A program made the position numbers and the translations under genes. A model generated the notes under the pieces. The model was not told the DNA's origin, searched no databases, and saw only the letters and a list, made by a program, of their open reading frames with translations. Below, piece after piece: positions 24,675 through 33,261 of a stretch of 64,000 nt of DNA (position 1 is the first letter of the stretch; every line of letters starts with the position of its first letter). This DNA is from Mesorhizobium sp. LSHC420B00 (GTDB taxonomy: Bacteria; Pseudomonadota; Alphaproteobacteria; Rhizobiales; Rhizobiaceae). The DNA lies in contig NZ_AYVY01000016.1 of assembly GCF_000503055.1 (NCBI RefSeq), forward strand, positions 293 to 64,292. The letters are read 5' to 3'.

Positions 24675-25748
24675 TCAAGTGCCGGCGCGTCGCTTGCACC
24701 CGACCGTCGGGCGTTGCTTCATCGCCTTCTCAACCTGTCGTGCAGATACGGTTAGTTTTTTGAGCTTTTTCTTTGCTCCAGCCACTCGCTCTTCTTCCGC
24801 GTAGGCGCGCGTGCAAGTCGTGTGGCACACCTGCTTGTCCTTTACGTCTTGCTCACTCTTGTTCATGCTCTTCTTCAAATAGTTCATATTTGCGACTTCA
24901 AGGCATTCTGTCGCGAGTGCGACCTGCGCTGGCGGGATGTCTAGGTTGTCGACGGTTGCGGCAACGCAAGTGTTCACGAAGTCGCCCAGCTTTCCCTGCG
25001 GGTTGTTGGCGATCCAGTTTCTTGCCTCAGCCGATTTGTAATAGTGGGGCGTGTTGGTCGTCCTGCCTAGAACGGAACGTCCCTCAACGCCTGCCGAACG
25101 CGCTGTTGCGCCTTCGCCAGCGACCCATTTCGCCTTCATGCAGATGCATGGTGCCTCCCTGTCGTCGTATTTCTCGCAGCATTTCAGCACGAGGTCGCGC
25201 ACGCCGCCCGCTGTAAAGAACTGAACCTCGACCGTGTGTTCCTTCTGCTCGCCCGGATCGCATTTCAGCTTGTTGTATGGCTTGATGCCGAGGAACGCGC
25301 ATCTGGGATCGGATTCGTCGAGGATGCCGACCTTGGGCAAGGGAGGGCCACCGGCAATGGGCGACGCGTGGTCGTTCGACGAAATGTCGGAGAAACGGCT
25401 GATCGGCTCGCCATCCATGAACACGTTGCCGGACCAGGCGTGGGCGTACTCCTTGCCCGTGTTCACAGACGTAATGACGTTCTTTTTCGGCGCGCAACCC
25501 GCTTCGTTGCCGGTGCATTTGGTGTAGTAGGACTTGTTCTTCTGGGTAACCGTCTTGCCGCCGATCTTGACGGTGCTGGTGCCGTTATCGGTGTCGCTAT
25601 CGGAGCCGAAGGTCGGGTAGGGCACCGGCACGCCCGGTGGTGTCGCTGGTGTCTGTGGCGGCGTGAAACAGACATAGGGGAACGCCGCTATGACCTGGTT
25701 TGCCTGTGCTTTGCAGGCAATCTCCAGCCCGTTGGCGAAGACAGTCAT
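24675..25748 (-). CDS. DUF4150 (PAAR-like) protein with orphan C-terminal domain, candidate T6SS effector
   Basis: ATG 25748 overlaps the upstream stop (ATGA) and gives 357 residues. Residues 1 to about 135 form a DUF4150/PAAR-like domain: MTVFANGLEIACKAQ, TPPQTPATPPGVPVPYPTFG, ITSVNTGKEYAHAWSGNV and SSNDHASPIAGGPPLPK. Such domains cap the VgrG spike. The C-terminal about 220 residues are Cys-rich (KCCEKYDD, PCICMKAKW, CHTTCTR) and end very basic (AKKKLKKLTVSARQ), and fit no toxin family known to me. Genetic order DUF2169 - ketosynthase-like - DUF4150 - unknown supports an effector cassette. Confidence 0.8.
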   Translation of the reverse strand: MTVFANGLEIACKAQANQVIAAFPYVCFTPPQTPATPPGVPVPYPTFGSDSDTDNGTSTVKIGGKTVTQKNKSYYTKCTGNEAGCAPKKNVITSVNTGKEYAHAWSGNVFMDGEPISRFSDISSNDHASPIAGGPPLPKVGILDESDPRCAFLGIKPYNKLKCDPGEQKEHTVEVQFFTAGGVRDLVLKCCEKYDDREAPCICMKAKWVAGEGATARSAGVEGRSVLGRTTNTPHYYKSAEARNWIANNPQGKLGDFVNTCVAATVDNLDIPPAQVALATECLEVANMNYLKKSMNKSEQDVKDKQVCHTTCTRAYAEEERVAGAKKKLKKLTVSARQVEKAMKQRPTVGCKRRAGT

Positions 25749-26770
25749 GCTGCGTTCCTCGAGCCGAACAGGGCGGCGCCGCAAGCTCCAGCGTCCGAAG
25801 AAGCTTCAATGAGGACTGGATTGCCGGCAGCGTAGCCTTTTCGAGCGGCGGTCCAGGCCATACCAACCATCAACGGCACAACGGCAGCTCCAATGTTGCC
25901 AAGAGATTCAGCTGGTGACCAAAGATCCTGAAATTCGTGCCGGCCACGCAGTAGGCGTAGCGTCACGAGCGCGGCCTGCTTGAACCAGTATTGCTCGCCG
26001 ACGAGATCGGAGATGCGATAGCCGAGCCGGCTCATCTCGATGCCCGTTTCACGAAAGGCCGCGTCATAGGCTGATGTCATGCCGTACGCGCGCAGGGGCA
26101 GATCCTCCTTGTTGTAGATCGATGCCGCTTCGCGCGCGAGGCCAAGTCCGAAAAGCTGAAAGGCCCCGCCGTTCGAGCGTGTGCACAACACGGCCCCGGC
26201 TGCCTCTCCTGGGATAAAACCGTCGGAATTGTCGGCCGTCAGCAGGCGGCCTCCCATGAGATAGTGGGAGATCGTCGGCGCGGTCAGGTAGCTGTCCACG
26301 CCGGCGATCATCACATAGGACACCTCACCGGAAGCCAGCAGCCGCCGGGCATGGTCGAAGGCGGCGTGTCCAGACGGACGTCCATGCGCCACGATACGGG
26401 AGTGGTCGTGGGGGGCGAGTTGGATGATGTCGCCGATCCGCCGCAACAAGGCCGAATTGTCGCGCACCGGTCGGCCGGGCCGGTCTTCTTCCGGCAGGCA
26501 AAGAATGAGCGCGGTTTGGCCACGTGCCTGTGGCACTGCTTCGAAGGCCTCGGAGATCGCACCGGCAGCAAGATGAGCCATACGTTTCTCGCCAATCCAG
26601 TTGCGCGGAAGCGGCACCGGCGCGCCGGTCAAACGAGCCTCTGGCGACTGGTGAAAATGCGTCTCCTGAAAACCATTCAACCGCGCCCGCATCGCGGCAC
26701 AACTTGACGGCCCGTCGAGGCCAACGGCCGTCACCATGCCTATTGAAACGATATCGAGGCTGGCACTCAT
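25745..26770 (-). CDS. Beta-ketoacyl-synthase-like pseudo-enzyme of T6SS effector cassettes
   Basis: A 341-residue thiolase-fold protein starting MSASLDIVSIGMVTAVGLDG at ATG 26770. The overall ketosynthase pattern is visible (SGHAAFDHARRLLASGEVSY, SDGFIPGEAAGAVLC, ESLGNIGAA). However the nucleophile block, normally A-C-x-x-G, reads HGRPSGH with no cysteine. The histidine of the later GHxxGAA block is replaced by Asn (LGNIGAA). A condensing activity is therefore unlikely. Ketosynthase-like proteins of this kind sit beside DUF2169 and DUF4150 genes and are probably folding or loading factors. Both ends overlap the neighbours by four bases (ATGA). Confidence 0.78.
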   Translation of the reverse strand: MSASLDIVSIGMVTAVGLDGPSSCAAMRARLNGFQETHFHQSPEARLTGAPVPLPRNWIGEKRMAHLAAGAISEAFEAVPQARGQTALILCLPEEDRPGRPVRDNSALLRRIGDIIQLAPHDHSRIVAHGRPSGHAAFDHARRLLASGEVSYVMIAGVDSYLTAPTISHYLMGGRLLTADNSDGFIPGEAAGAVLCTRSNGGAFQLFGLGLAREAASIYNKEDLPLRAYGMTSAYDAAFRETGIEMSRLGYRISDLVGEQYWFKQAALVTLRLLRGRHEFQDLWSPAESLGNIGAAVVPLMVGMAWTAARKGYAAGNPVLIEASSDAGACGAALFGSRNAA

Positions 26771-27876
26771 GCCGCCTCCGCGCCGTCGTCTTCGTGCAAC
26801 GGAGTATCGAACTTGCGGATGTAGCGTTTGCCGGTCGCTCGAGCCAACAACATGCCGGGCGTAGGCAACCCTATCCAGCATTCGGAAAAATCAAGGATCG
26901 TGCGCTGCAGCCGCTGGGACAGACGCCAGACCAGCGAGAACTTCCGGCGCTCCGGATCAAACAGGATTGTGTCGGCCAGAACCAGCGTGTCGACCACCTT
27001 AGCTCCGTCCTTGAACAGCGCCATGGGCAGTGCCGTGTTCGGCAAGCGGAAACTCATGCGCCCCTCCGGCGTCAGGTTCACCAGTTGCACCTCTTCGCCG
27101 CCGCGCGGGCGGTCTATTTGCTGGTCTGGTGGCGCCATCTGGAAGTAGCGCTCGTCGAAGTCCGGCGGCAGGAACGGAAAGATGTTCTTGGTCCAGTTGT
27201 CGTCGTAGGTGCCGCCATACTCGATGCGCCCGGGCCAGCCGCGCCCCATCGGTCCAAAGCTCATGGGCGTGTAGTCGCCGAAAGGCGAACGGATTTCCTC
27301 GCCGACTTTTTGTGTGTTGGGTAGCCGCAAACCCGGAATGAAGCGCTGGTTCTTTGTGCGTGACCAGCCGGTGCCGACCGGGTTGGTGGAATAGACCCCC
27401 GGCAATTTGTCATCGGGGTCGAGCTTGTCGACGCCGCCCCAGGCATTGTCATAGCTGATCGGCAGTTTCAGGAACGGCTGCGGTGAGGTCGCGGTGAAGA
27501 CCGGACCAATCGCGCGCCATTCGCGATTGCCCAGCACCTCGAAGAGTTTCGACCAGTTGCCGATCTTGATGCCGACAGGCACACGCTCGGCCGGCCGGCC
27601 GCCAGGCGCGTAGGCACAGCCATTGGCAATCACGTCGCAGCGAGGTTTGCGGAACGCAAAATCGGTTTCCCAGAGTGTGGCGGAATAACCCGGTTTGCCA
27701 GTTTGGGTGTCGGCGAAAACCAGAGGAACTTGTTCCGCCGATTTGCGCACGTCTCCGCCAGGTGTCTCCGGAAAATCGAAGGTCCCCTTCACCACGACGA
27801 CGAGCCAATCGTGCCCTCCAACATCCGTTGCTGCCGTGAACTGGTGCGGGTAGCCCATCTGGTTCCAGATCTGCAT
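26767..27876 (-). CDS. DUF2169 T6SS effector adaptor/chaperone
   Basis: A 369-residue cytoplasmic protein starting MQIWNQMGYPHQFTAATDVG. It shows DUF2169 features: HDWLVVVVKGTFDFPE, YDNAWGG followed by GTGW, and a C-terminal LDFSECWIGLP. DUF2169 proteins bind DUF4150/PAAR-linked effectors and deliver them to VgrG, as at the Agrobacterium Tde2 locus. ATG 27876 overlaps the stop of tagF (ATGA), and the gene ends overlapping the next start in the same way, so tagF to the DUF4150 gene is one coupled run. Confidence 0.88.
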   Translation of the reverse strand: MQIWNQMGYPHQFTAATDVGGHDWLVVVVKGTFDFPETPGGDVRKSAEQVPLVFADTQTGKPGYSATLWETDFAFRKPRCDVIANGCAYAPGGRPAERVPVGIKIGNWSKLFEVLGNREWRAIGPVFTATSPQPFLKLPISYDNAWGGVDKLDPDDKLPGVYSTNPVGTGWSRTKNQRFIPGLRLPNTQKVGEEIRSPFGDYTPMSFGPMGRGWPGRIEYGGTYDDNWTKNIFPFLPPDFDERYFQMAPPDQQIDRPRGGEEVQLVNLTPEGRMSFRLPNTALPMALFKDGAKVVDTLVLADTILFDPERRKFSLVWRLSQRLQRTILDFSECWIGLPTPGMLLARATGKRYIRKFDTPLHEDDGAEAA

Positions 27877-28418
27877 CACCTGGTCTCCCAATTAGCGGCA
27901 AAGATTTGCTCCAGAGTCGCTTGCGGTGACAGTGGATCAATGTCGAAAATGTCCGAACCGGCTGTCCACATCACCATATCGCTGATGAGCTCGTCGCCCG
28001 GCTCGACAGGCGGCACCGGCAGTCCGGCCAAAGCGGCGTCCAGTTCGTCGGGCGTCAGTTCGCCGCGTTGGGCAGCGATGGCTGTTCGTTCGATCCCGGA
28101 AAACCAGGCTTCGGCGTGAGCCAGCTGAACGGGAGCCTCGGAAAGCTGCGCGACGACGCTCAACGGGAATTGCCTGCCAACTCTGTCGGCGCTCTGCACG
28201 ATGACGCCTGCCGATGCGCCGAGAAAATCCGGACCGCTCAGGAACCGCAGCGCCGTGCCGCGCGGCCAGGGTTCCCAGCCGATGAGCGGGACGACATGCT
28301 GCGCAAGCCAGCGGTCCCAGGGACGAACAAAATCCCCCGGCAGCCGCCGCGTCACAAAATCGCCGGTCGCGGGCATCTTGCCGTAAAAGCCGGGCAGGAT
28401 CAGATCTGCGGCGGACAT
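27876..28418 (-). CDS. tagF: T6SS-associated protein TagF (ImpM)
   Basis: A 180-residue protein from ATG 28418 with the TagF start LPGFYGKMPATGDFVTRRLP and a later WDRWLAQHV, followed by LSVVAQLSEAP. TagF represses T6SS in species where it has been tested, acting opposite to the kinase/FHA pathway by binding the FHA protein. The start lies 19 bases inside the end of tssM. It is shorter than typical TagF and lacks a PppA fusion; the phosphatase here is a separate gene at 12338. Confidence 0.9.
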   Translation of the reverse strand: MSAADLILPGFYGKMPATGDFVTRRLPGDFVRPWDRWLAQHVVPLIGWEPWPRGTALRFLSGPDFLGASAGVIVQSADRVGRQFPLSVVAQLSEAPVQLAHAEAWFSGIERTAIAAQRGELTPDELDAALAGLPVPPVEPGDELISDMVMWTAGSDIFDIDPLSPQATLEQIFAANWETR

Positions 28419-31400
28419 GAAAATTTCTTGAACATTTGCAGGTTGTAAGGGTTTTCGACGCTGGCGGCCTTGAGTTGGAAATCGGCGTACATGCCTTTGG
28501 TGCCCAGGCGCAGGCTGTAGACGTCCGACAGCGAGGTGCCGGTGAAGCGACCGCTGCGCAACATTCTCAGCCACGCCCAGCTGCCGGTCTCGTTGAGCAA
28601 AATTTCGGGCGAGCCATCGATCGGCTGGAAGGCAAGCGAGATGACCCCTGTGCCGTCCTTGCCGGGCCATGTCATCGGCTGCGGCCTCGTTGCATTGTTA
28701 TAGTAGACGAGGTTCTGGCCATCGAGGTTGAGCGTCACGCGCGCAACATTGGGCGACAGGTCCTTCGGTTCGAGCGTGAAGCTCATCAGCGGGCCTGTAC
28801 CGCCGGGAAAGAGATCATCGCGGATCCGTCTTGCCTGTTCGAACGCGGCCAGTGCCGAAGGATCGAGGCCGAAATCGGCGCGCCATTTCCATGGCTGCGC
28901 CGACGTGTCGACATAGCTGATCAGGTGGTCGTTTATGAAGTTGTCGATCAGCCCTGCCGGTCCGAACAGGCGGGCGAAGTCGCGAATATTGACGTCTACG
29001 GCGCTGTCAGGGCTGAAAGGATAGCGGTTGTTGAGTGCTGCCTGGCAGAACGGCAGGATGTCGGCTCGCCAGATCGCGTTGAGCTCCGAGGTGACCGCCT
29101 TCTGCGTCAGACCGCTGGTATCGCCGGCAATGCCGCCCAACCAATCGTCGATCGGGTCGGGCAGGATCTGCGCCTGCCTGGCAACCGCTCCAGTCAGTTC
29201 TGCGAGGCCGCCCTGCTTCTTGATGGCGTCCTGAGGATCGGGATTGGCCGTTACCGTCTGCAGCACGTTGGACAGTGCGGTGAGCGCGACAATGGCGGCG
29301 TCGAGCGCCGGCGGCTGGCCGTCGACCTCGGCGATGGCACCCTTGAGCGGCTTGAAATGCTCGGCCACCAGACTGCCGGTAAGATCCACTTCGTCGGCGG
29401 AGCCCGCACGCGGCAAAAGCTTTGCTCCGGTTTTTACGATCTTGCCAAGCTTGCCCAGCTTGCCAAGCAGTTTCGAGCCACCTGCCGCCGCCTTATCGTT
29501 TGCCGGCGCTTCATCGGATCGCGTAAGCTCGGTCTCCTGGACCACCGCGGTGACCAGGCGCTTCAGCGCGGAGTCGGCGCTTGAAAGATCCTTGAGGTTT
29601 TCACTGGCGACGTTTAGGTCGGTCAGTGGCGCAAGCCTCATGTCGCGCAGGAAGCTGTCCCATTGCGCGATATAGTCGTCGTAATAAAGTTTCAGAATAT
29701 CCTCTGACAGCGCCGACACCGAGGTTTCGGAATTCTCCGAGCAACCGCCGGCGAACACCGCCCGGTCGAGTGCTGCCTGGGCGGCGACATCCTCGACCCG
29801 GTCGAGAATGGCGTCATGGAAGCCGGCATAGGTGAACGCTCCCGAAATGCCGACCCGCAGCGTCTTGTCCGAACGCCGCGCAAAGACCTTGGCGCCGTTT
29901 GGGCCGGCGAAGTTTGCAGGGATCCATTCCTTGAGCGCAGCCACCGCCGGGTCGGCCAGCAACTGCTTGTAGGCACGAGCCGGCAAGGAAATCGTGCAGA
30001 CGGTTTTCAGTGCCTCTGCAACCAGTGCCTGGTCCGGGGTGATATAACTGGCGTCAACCGCCATGCGACGGATCGCGGCAAGCTGGTGCTCTTCCGCGTC
30101 AGCTGTCGGGAAGGGGGCCGCTGCCGCGAATTCGGGCAGACTATTTACCCACCAGTTCTGGGCGAAATCCGGATCCATCTGGGAGAGGCCGGTCATCATG
30201 CGATAGGTCTTCAGCGCGCCAAGCATGAAGTCCGGATCGCGGATCTGCCGCCACATCGTCGCCTCGAGCAGCGCCACCATGTGCGGCTCGAGAACGTTAC
30301 GCAAAGCATGGTCGTAAGTGTCGGTCTGTGCCCGCACCAGTTCCGCCGAGGCTGATGGCCCCAGCAAATCCTGTGCTGCGCCAGGAGGCGGGGTGCGGGC
30401 ATTTGCGACCTCTTCCATTGCACCGAGGGCGATATCGATCGCAGGCTGTTCTACCGATGCCGGGTTTGCCGCGGCCGAGGTCAATGGCGTTTGCAGCGCC
30501 TCGAACTGGCTTGCCTGGGCCGTGATCGCGTTGCGGTTGTCGTAATAGGACCAGGTGAACAGCCCGCTGACCAGCAGGGCGGCTGCGGCACATGCGGCAG
30601 CCGCGCCACGCCAGACCCAGGCGCGGCGGCGTTGCGCCAGCGGATCGAAGGTGCCGAGGCCGGCTTCCTTGAAGATGACTTCGGTAAGCAGATTCTTTAG
30701 GAAGAAGCTGCGTTTTTCGACACGCAGCGCGGCCAACGCCCGGCGCGGCGGAAGGCCGAAGGAGGCAGATAGCGCTGCGGTCAACCGGTCGATCGGCGCC
30801 CCTTCCTGGGTCGCCGATGTCAGATAAAGGCCACGCAGCCAGGGGGCCTCCTCATACCGGCTTTCCCCGAACATCGCCTCGACCAGTACCTGGATCGGCT
30901 CGGACAGGCTGGCGAGTTGGGCGGGAAACCTGAAGATTTCGGCGCGGGCGGCAAGCTTGTCCTCATCCTCCAGCCGGGGCACCAGCCGCCGCTCGAGCTC
31001 GGTTGCTAACGTCGCGATTTCCCGCTCGATGGTCCTTGCATCGACATGCGCGTCGAGTGCAAACGTGGTCCCCCAGACCTGCTCGCGCGCAGCCGTCGAC
31101 AAACCGCCGAAGAAAGCCTCAAATCCCTTGATCAGGTCGGCTTTGGTCAGCATCAGATAGACCGGAAGGCGGATCTCGAGGCGATCGTTGAGCTCGGCCA
31201 GCCGACGGCGGATCTTGCGGCCATGCGCCTTGATGGCGTCGTCGCCCTCCGAAAGCACATCGATCGAAAGCGCGACGATCACACCGTTGAGCGCGCGACG
31301 GCCCCGGTGCTTCTTCAAAAGGTCGAGGAAGCCCAGCCACTCCACCGCGTCGACGTCGGGTTGGCTCTCCTGTTGGACATAGCGGCCTGCAGTGTCGATC

Positions 31401-31933
31401 AGAACCGCGCTCTCCGAAAAGAACCAGTCGCAATTGCGCGTGCCGCCGACCCCTTGCAGGTCGTCGGTCAGGTCGATCGGAAAGTTCAACCCCGACTGCC
31501 GCAAGGCTGTGGTCTTGCCGGTGGCCGGCGGCCCGACGATAACGTACCACGGCATCTCGCGCAGGAACTTGCGACCGCCCAGTTTGCGGCGCTTCAACTC
31601 GGCCATGACCTCGGCGAACTTGGCACCGACGGCAGCGACATTCTCTTCGCCGGGGCTGAGTGGCTTCTCCACCGCCGGCGCGGCGATTTCGGCGACGAAC
31701 ATCCGGTTGGCACGGATCGCCCGACGCTGGGCAACGATCAACCAGATCAGCCAGAAGATGACCAGCAGCGCGATGATGACGATGCGCACATTGTCCGAGG
31801 CGAAAGGGTCGTAGGGTCCGACCCTGACGATCGGCCCGAATACCCAGATCACCAACGAAAGCAGCGTGATGCCAATCAGTGTCCACAGCCAGCGCGATGT
31901 CAGGACCGCCCAGAGGAAGCGCAGGATGAACAT
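28400..31933 (-). CDS. tssM: T6SS inner-membrane protein TssM (IcmF family), second copy
   Basis: ATG 31933 (GAGG upstream) gives 1177 residues. Two N-terminal membrane segments (LWTLIGITLLSLVIWVFG and IVIIALLVIFWLIWLIV) precede the P-loop domain with Walker A GPPATGKTT at about 134-142 and an LIDTAGRY Walker-B-like motif. A third membrane segment, AAAACAAAALLVSGLFTWSY, is near residue 450. The long periplasmic part ends with the usual TssM C-terminal domain (SFTLEPKDL, ETGSWAWLRML). It lies one base after the second tssL in the complete operon, so it is the canonical TssM of this system. Confidence 0.95.
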   Translation of the reverse strand: MFILRFLWAVLTSRWLWTLIGITLLSLVIWVFGPIVRVGPYDPFASDNVRIVIIALLVIFWLIWLIVAQRRAIRANRMFVAEIAAPAVEKPLSPGEENVAAVGAKFAEVMAELKRRKLGGRKFLREMPWYVIVGPPATGKTTALRQSGLNFPIDLTDDLQGVGGTRNCDWFFSESAVLIDTAGRYVQQESQPDVDAVEWLGFLDLLKKHRGRRALNGVIVALSIDVLSEGDDAIKAHGRKIRRRLAELNDRLEIRLPVYLMLTKADLIKGFEAFFGGLSTAAREQVWGTTFALDAHVDARTIEREIATLATELERRLVPRLEDEDKLAARAEIFRFPAQLASLSEPIQVLVEAMFGESRYEEAPWLRGLYLTSATQEGAPIDRLTAALSASFGLPPRRALAALRVEKRSFFLKNLLTEVIFKEAGLGTFDPLAQRRRAWVWRGAAAACAAAALLVSGLFTWSYYDNRNAITAQASQFEALQTPLTSAAANPASVEQPAIDIALGAMEEVANARTPPPGAAQDLLGPSASAELVRAQTDTYDHALRNVLEPHMVALLEATMWRQIRDPDFMLGALKTYRMMTGLSQMDPDFAQNWWVNSLPEFAAAAPFPTADAEEHQLAAIRRMAVDASYITPDQALVAEALKTVCTISLPARAYKQLLADPAVAALKEWIPANFAGPNGAKVFARRSDKTLRVGISGAFTYAGFHDAILDRVEDVAAQAALDRAVFAGGCSENSETSVSALSEDILKLYYDDYIAQWDSFLRDMRLAPLTDLNVASENLKDLSSADSALKRLVTAVVQETELTRSDEAPANDKAAAGGSKLLGKLGKLGKIVKTGAKLLPRAGSADEVDLTGSLVAEHFKPLKGAIAEVDGQPPALDAAIVALTALSNVLQTVTANPDPQDAIKKQGGLAELTGAVARQAQILPDPIDDWLGGIAGDTSGLTQKAVTSELNAIWRADILPFCQAALNNRYPFSPDSAVDVNIRDFARLFGPAGLIDNFINDHLISYVDTSAQPWKWRADFGLDPSALAAFEQARRIRDDLFPGGTGPLMSFTLEPKDLSPNVARVTLNLDGQNLVYYNNATRPQPMTWPGKDGTGVISLAFQPIDGSPEILLNETGSWAWLRMLRSGRFTGTSLSDVYSLRLGTKGMYADFQLKAASVENPYNLQMFKKFSCPPQI

Positions 31934-31934
31934 C

Positions 31935-33257
31935 TCACAGCCTCTTTTCGACCAGCACCTCAACGCGCCGGTTCAGGGCCCGGCCCTCGCGCGTGCCGTC
32001 GTCGGCCACTGGATCCGTGGCTGCCCGGCCCTCGGAATGGACGCGTTCCTGCGGCACTCCGTTTTGTACCAGCATGTCGGCAATGGTCTGGGCGCGAGCC
32101 TCAGACAGTCGCTGGTTGGTCGACAGCGGATTGGTTCTTTGCAGAGGAACCCCGTCCGTATGTCCGACCACAGTGATGTTGCCGATCAGGTCACGATTGG
32201 CGAGGATCACCTTGGCGATCGAGCCGATCAGCGGCTCGAATCCTTCCGTCAGTGTTGGCCGCGACGACTGGAACAGTTCGGGGTTGGATGCCTGGATGAC
32301 CAGCTTGGCCAGCGAAACGCTCTCCGTGCCGCTGAGAGCCGATCTGAGATTGCCCGGCGCCTCGGCCTCAAATTCGGGCAGCAGTGCAAAATCCACAGTC
32401 TCCGGCGGCGGGGCATCGACTGTTGGCGATATGCGCCTGATGTCGCCACGGGTCGGCGGCGGCAGGGCTCGGACCAGTGCTGAAAGCTCCACCGCCTGGC
32501 TGCTTAGGCCCATCGAGAGCCCGACATAGGTCGCGGTAGCGATGACCGCCACGGCCAGGGCCATTACCCAGATCGGAACGATGAAGCGCTGCGGCTCGTC
32601 GGATGCGATGACGCCCTTCCAGTTTGGTGACAGCGGGGCATTCTCGGCGTCGGAATCGCGCAGGAAACGTGCCGCGGCCACACGAACGGCATTGAGCGAG
32701 CGATCGCCCGACCGGCCGGGCACGCGATACTTGCCGCGAAAACCGAGTGCCAGGCAGTCATACTGGAGTTCGAGCAATTCGCGATCTCGGTTCGGATGAC
32801 GTTCCAGTTCGTCGAGCCGTGTAAAGAACTGCGTGCCGGCGTCGACATCGCCCCGCAACATGACCACAAGCGGCTGACGCGGCCACGCGCTGGCCCCGCC
32901 CCAGGGCGTGTTCAGTGCCAGATCGTCGAGCAAAGCCGCCACAACCCAGGCTGCCTGATCGGCCCGTTCCATCGACGACCCCCCCGCCATTGCCGTGTCG
33001 CGTGCCCGAACCAGTTCTTCGAGCAGCCGGGTGCGTAACACTTCCGGATTCTCCGGTGGCAGCGCGCTCTCAAGCTCCGGCGCAAACTCGAGCAGGGGCG
33101 CGAAGGCGTTGACAAGGCCGTTCGGGTGGGTGCGCGAGCGTTTTACCGGCCCGCCCGGCAAGGATGCCGCCATCGGCCGCGGCATCGGCGTGCCGGTCAG
33201 CCTGATGCGAGTGCGTTCGCGATCCTCCGACAGTCCGAAAGGATCATCCCGGCTCAT
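31935..33257 (-). CDS. tssL: T6SS protein TssL (DotU family) with OmpA domain, second copy
   Basis: A 440-residue evolved TssL. It starts MSRDDPFGLSEDRERTRIRL. The DotU domain follows (NAFAPLLEFAPELES, QYDCLALGFRGKYRVPGRSG). One membrane segment (VPIWVMALAVAVIATATYVGL) precedes a periplasmic OmpA-like domain with VVGHTDGVPLQRTNPLS, LSEARAQTIADML and NRRVEVLVEK. It is shorter than the first TssL, mainly in the N-terminal linker. Located between tssK and tssM with gaps of four bases and one base. Confidence 0.95.
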   Translation of the reverse strand: MSRDDPFGLSEDRERTRIRLTGTPMPRPMAASLPGGPVKRSRTHPNGLVNAFAPLLEFAPELESALPPENPEVLRTRLLEELVRARDTAMAGGSSMERADQAAWVVAALLDDLALNTPWGGASAWPRQPLVVMLRGDVDAGTQFFTRLDELERHPNRDRELLELQYDCLALGFRGKYRVPGRSGDRSLNAVRVAAARFLRDSDAENAPLSPNWKGVIASDEPQRFIVPIWVMALAVAVIATATYVGLSMGLSSQAVELSALVRALPPPTRGDIRRISPTVDAPPPETVDFALLPEFEAEAPGNLRSALSGTESVSLAKLVIQASNPELFQSSRPTLTEGFEPLIGSIAKVILANRDLIGNITVVGHTDGVPLQRTNPLSTNQRLSEARAQTIADMLVQNGVPQERVHSEGRAATDPVADDGTREGRALNRRVEVLVEKRL

Positions 33258-33261
33258 GGTT

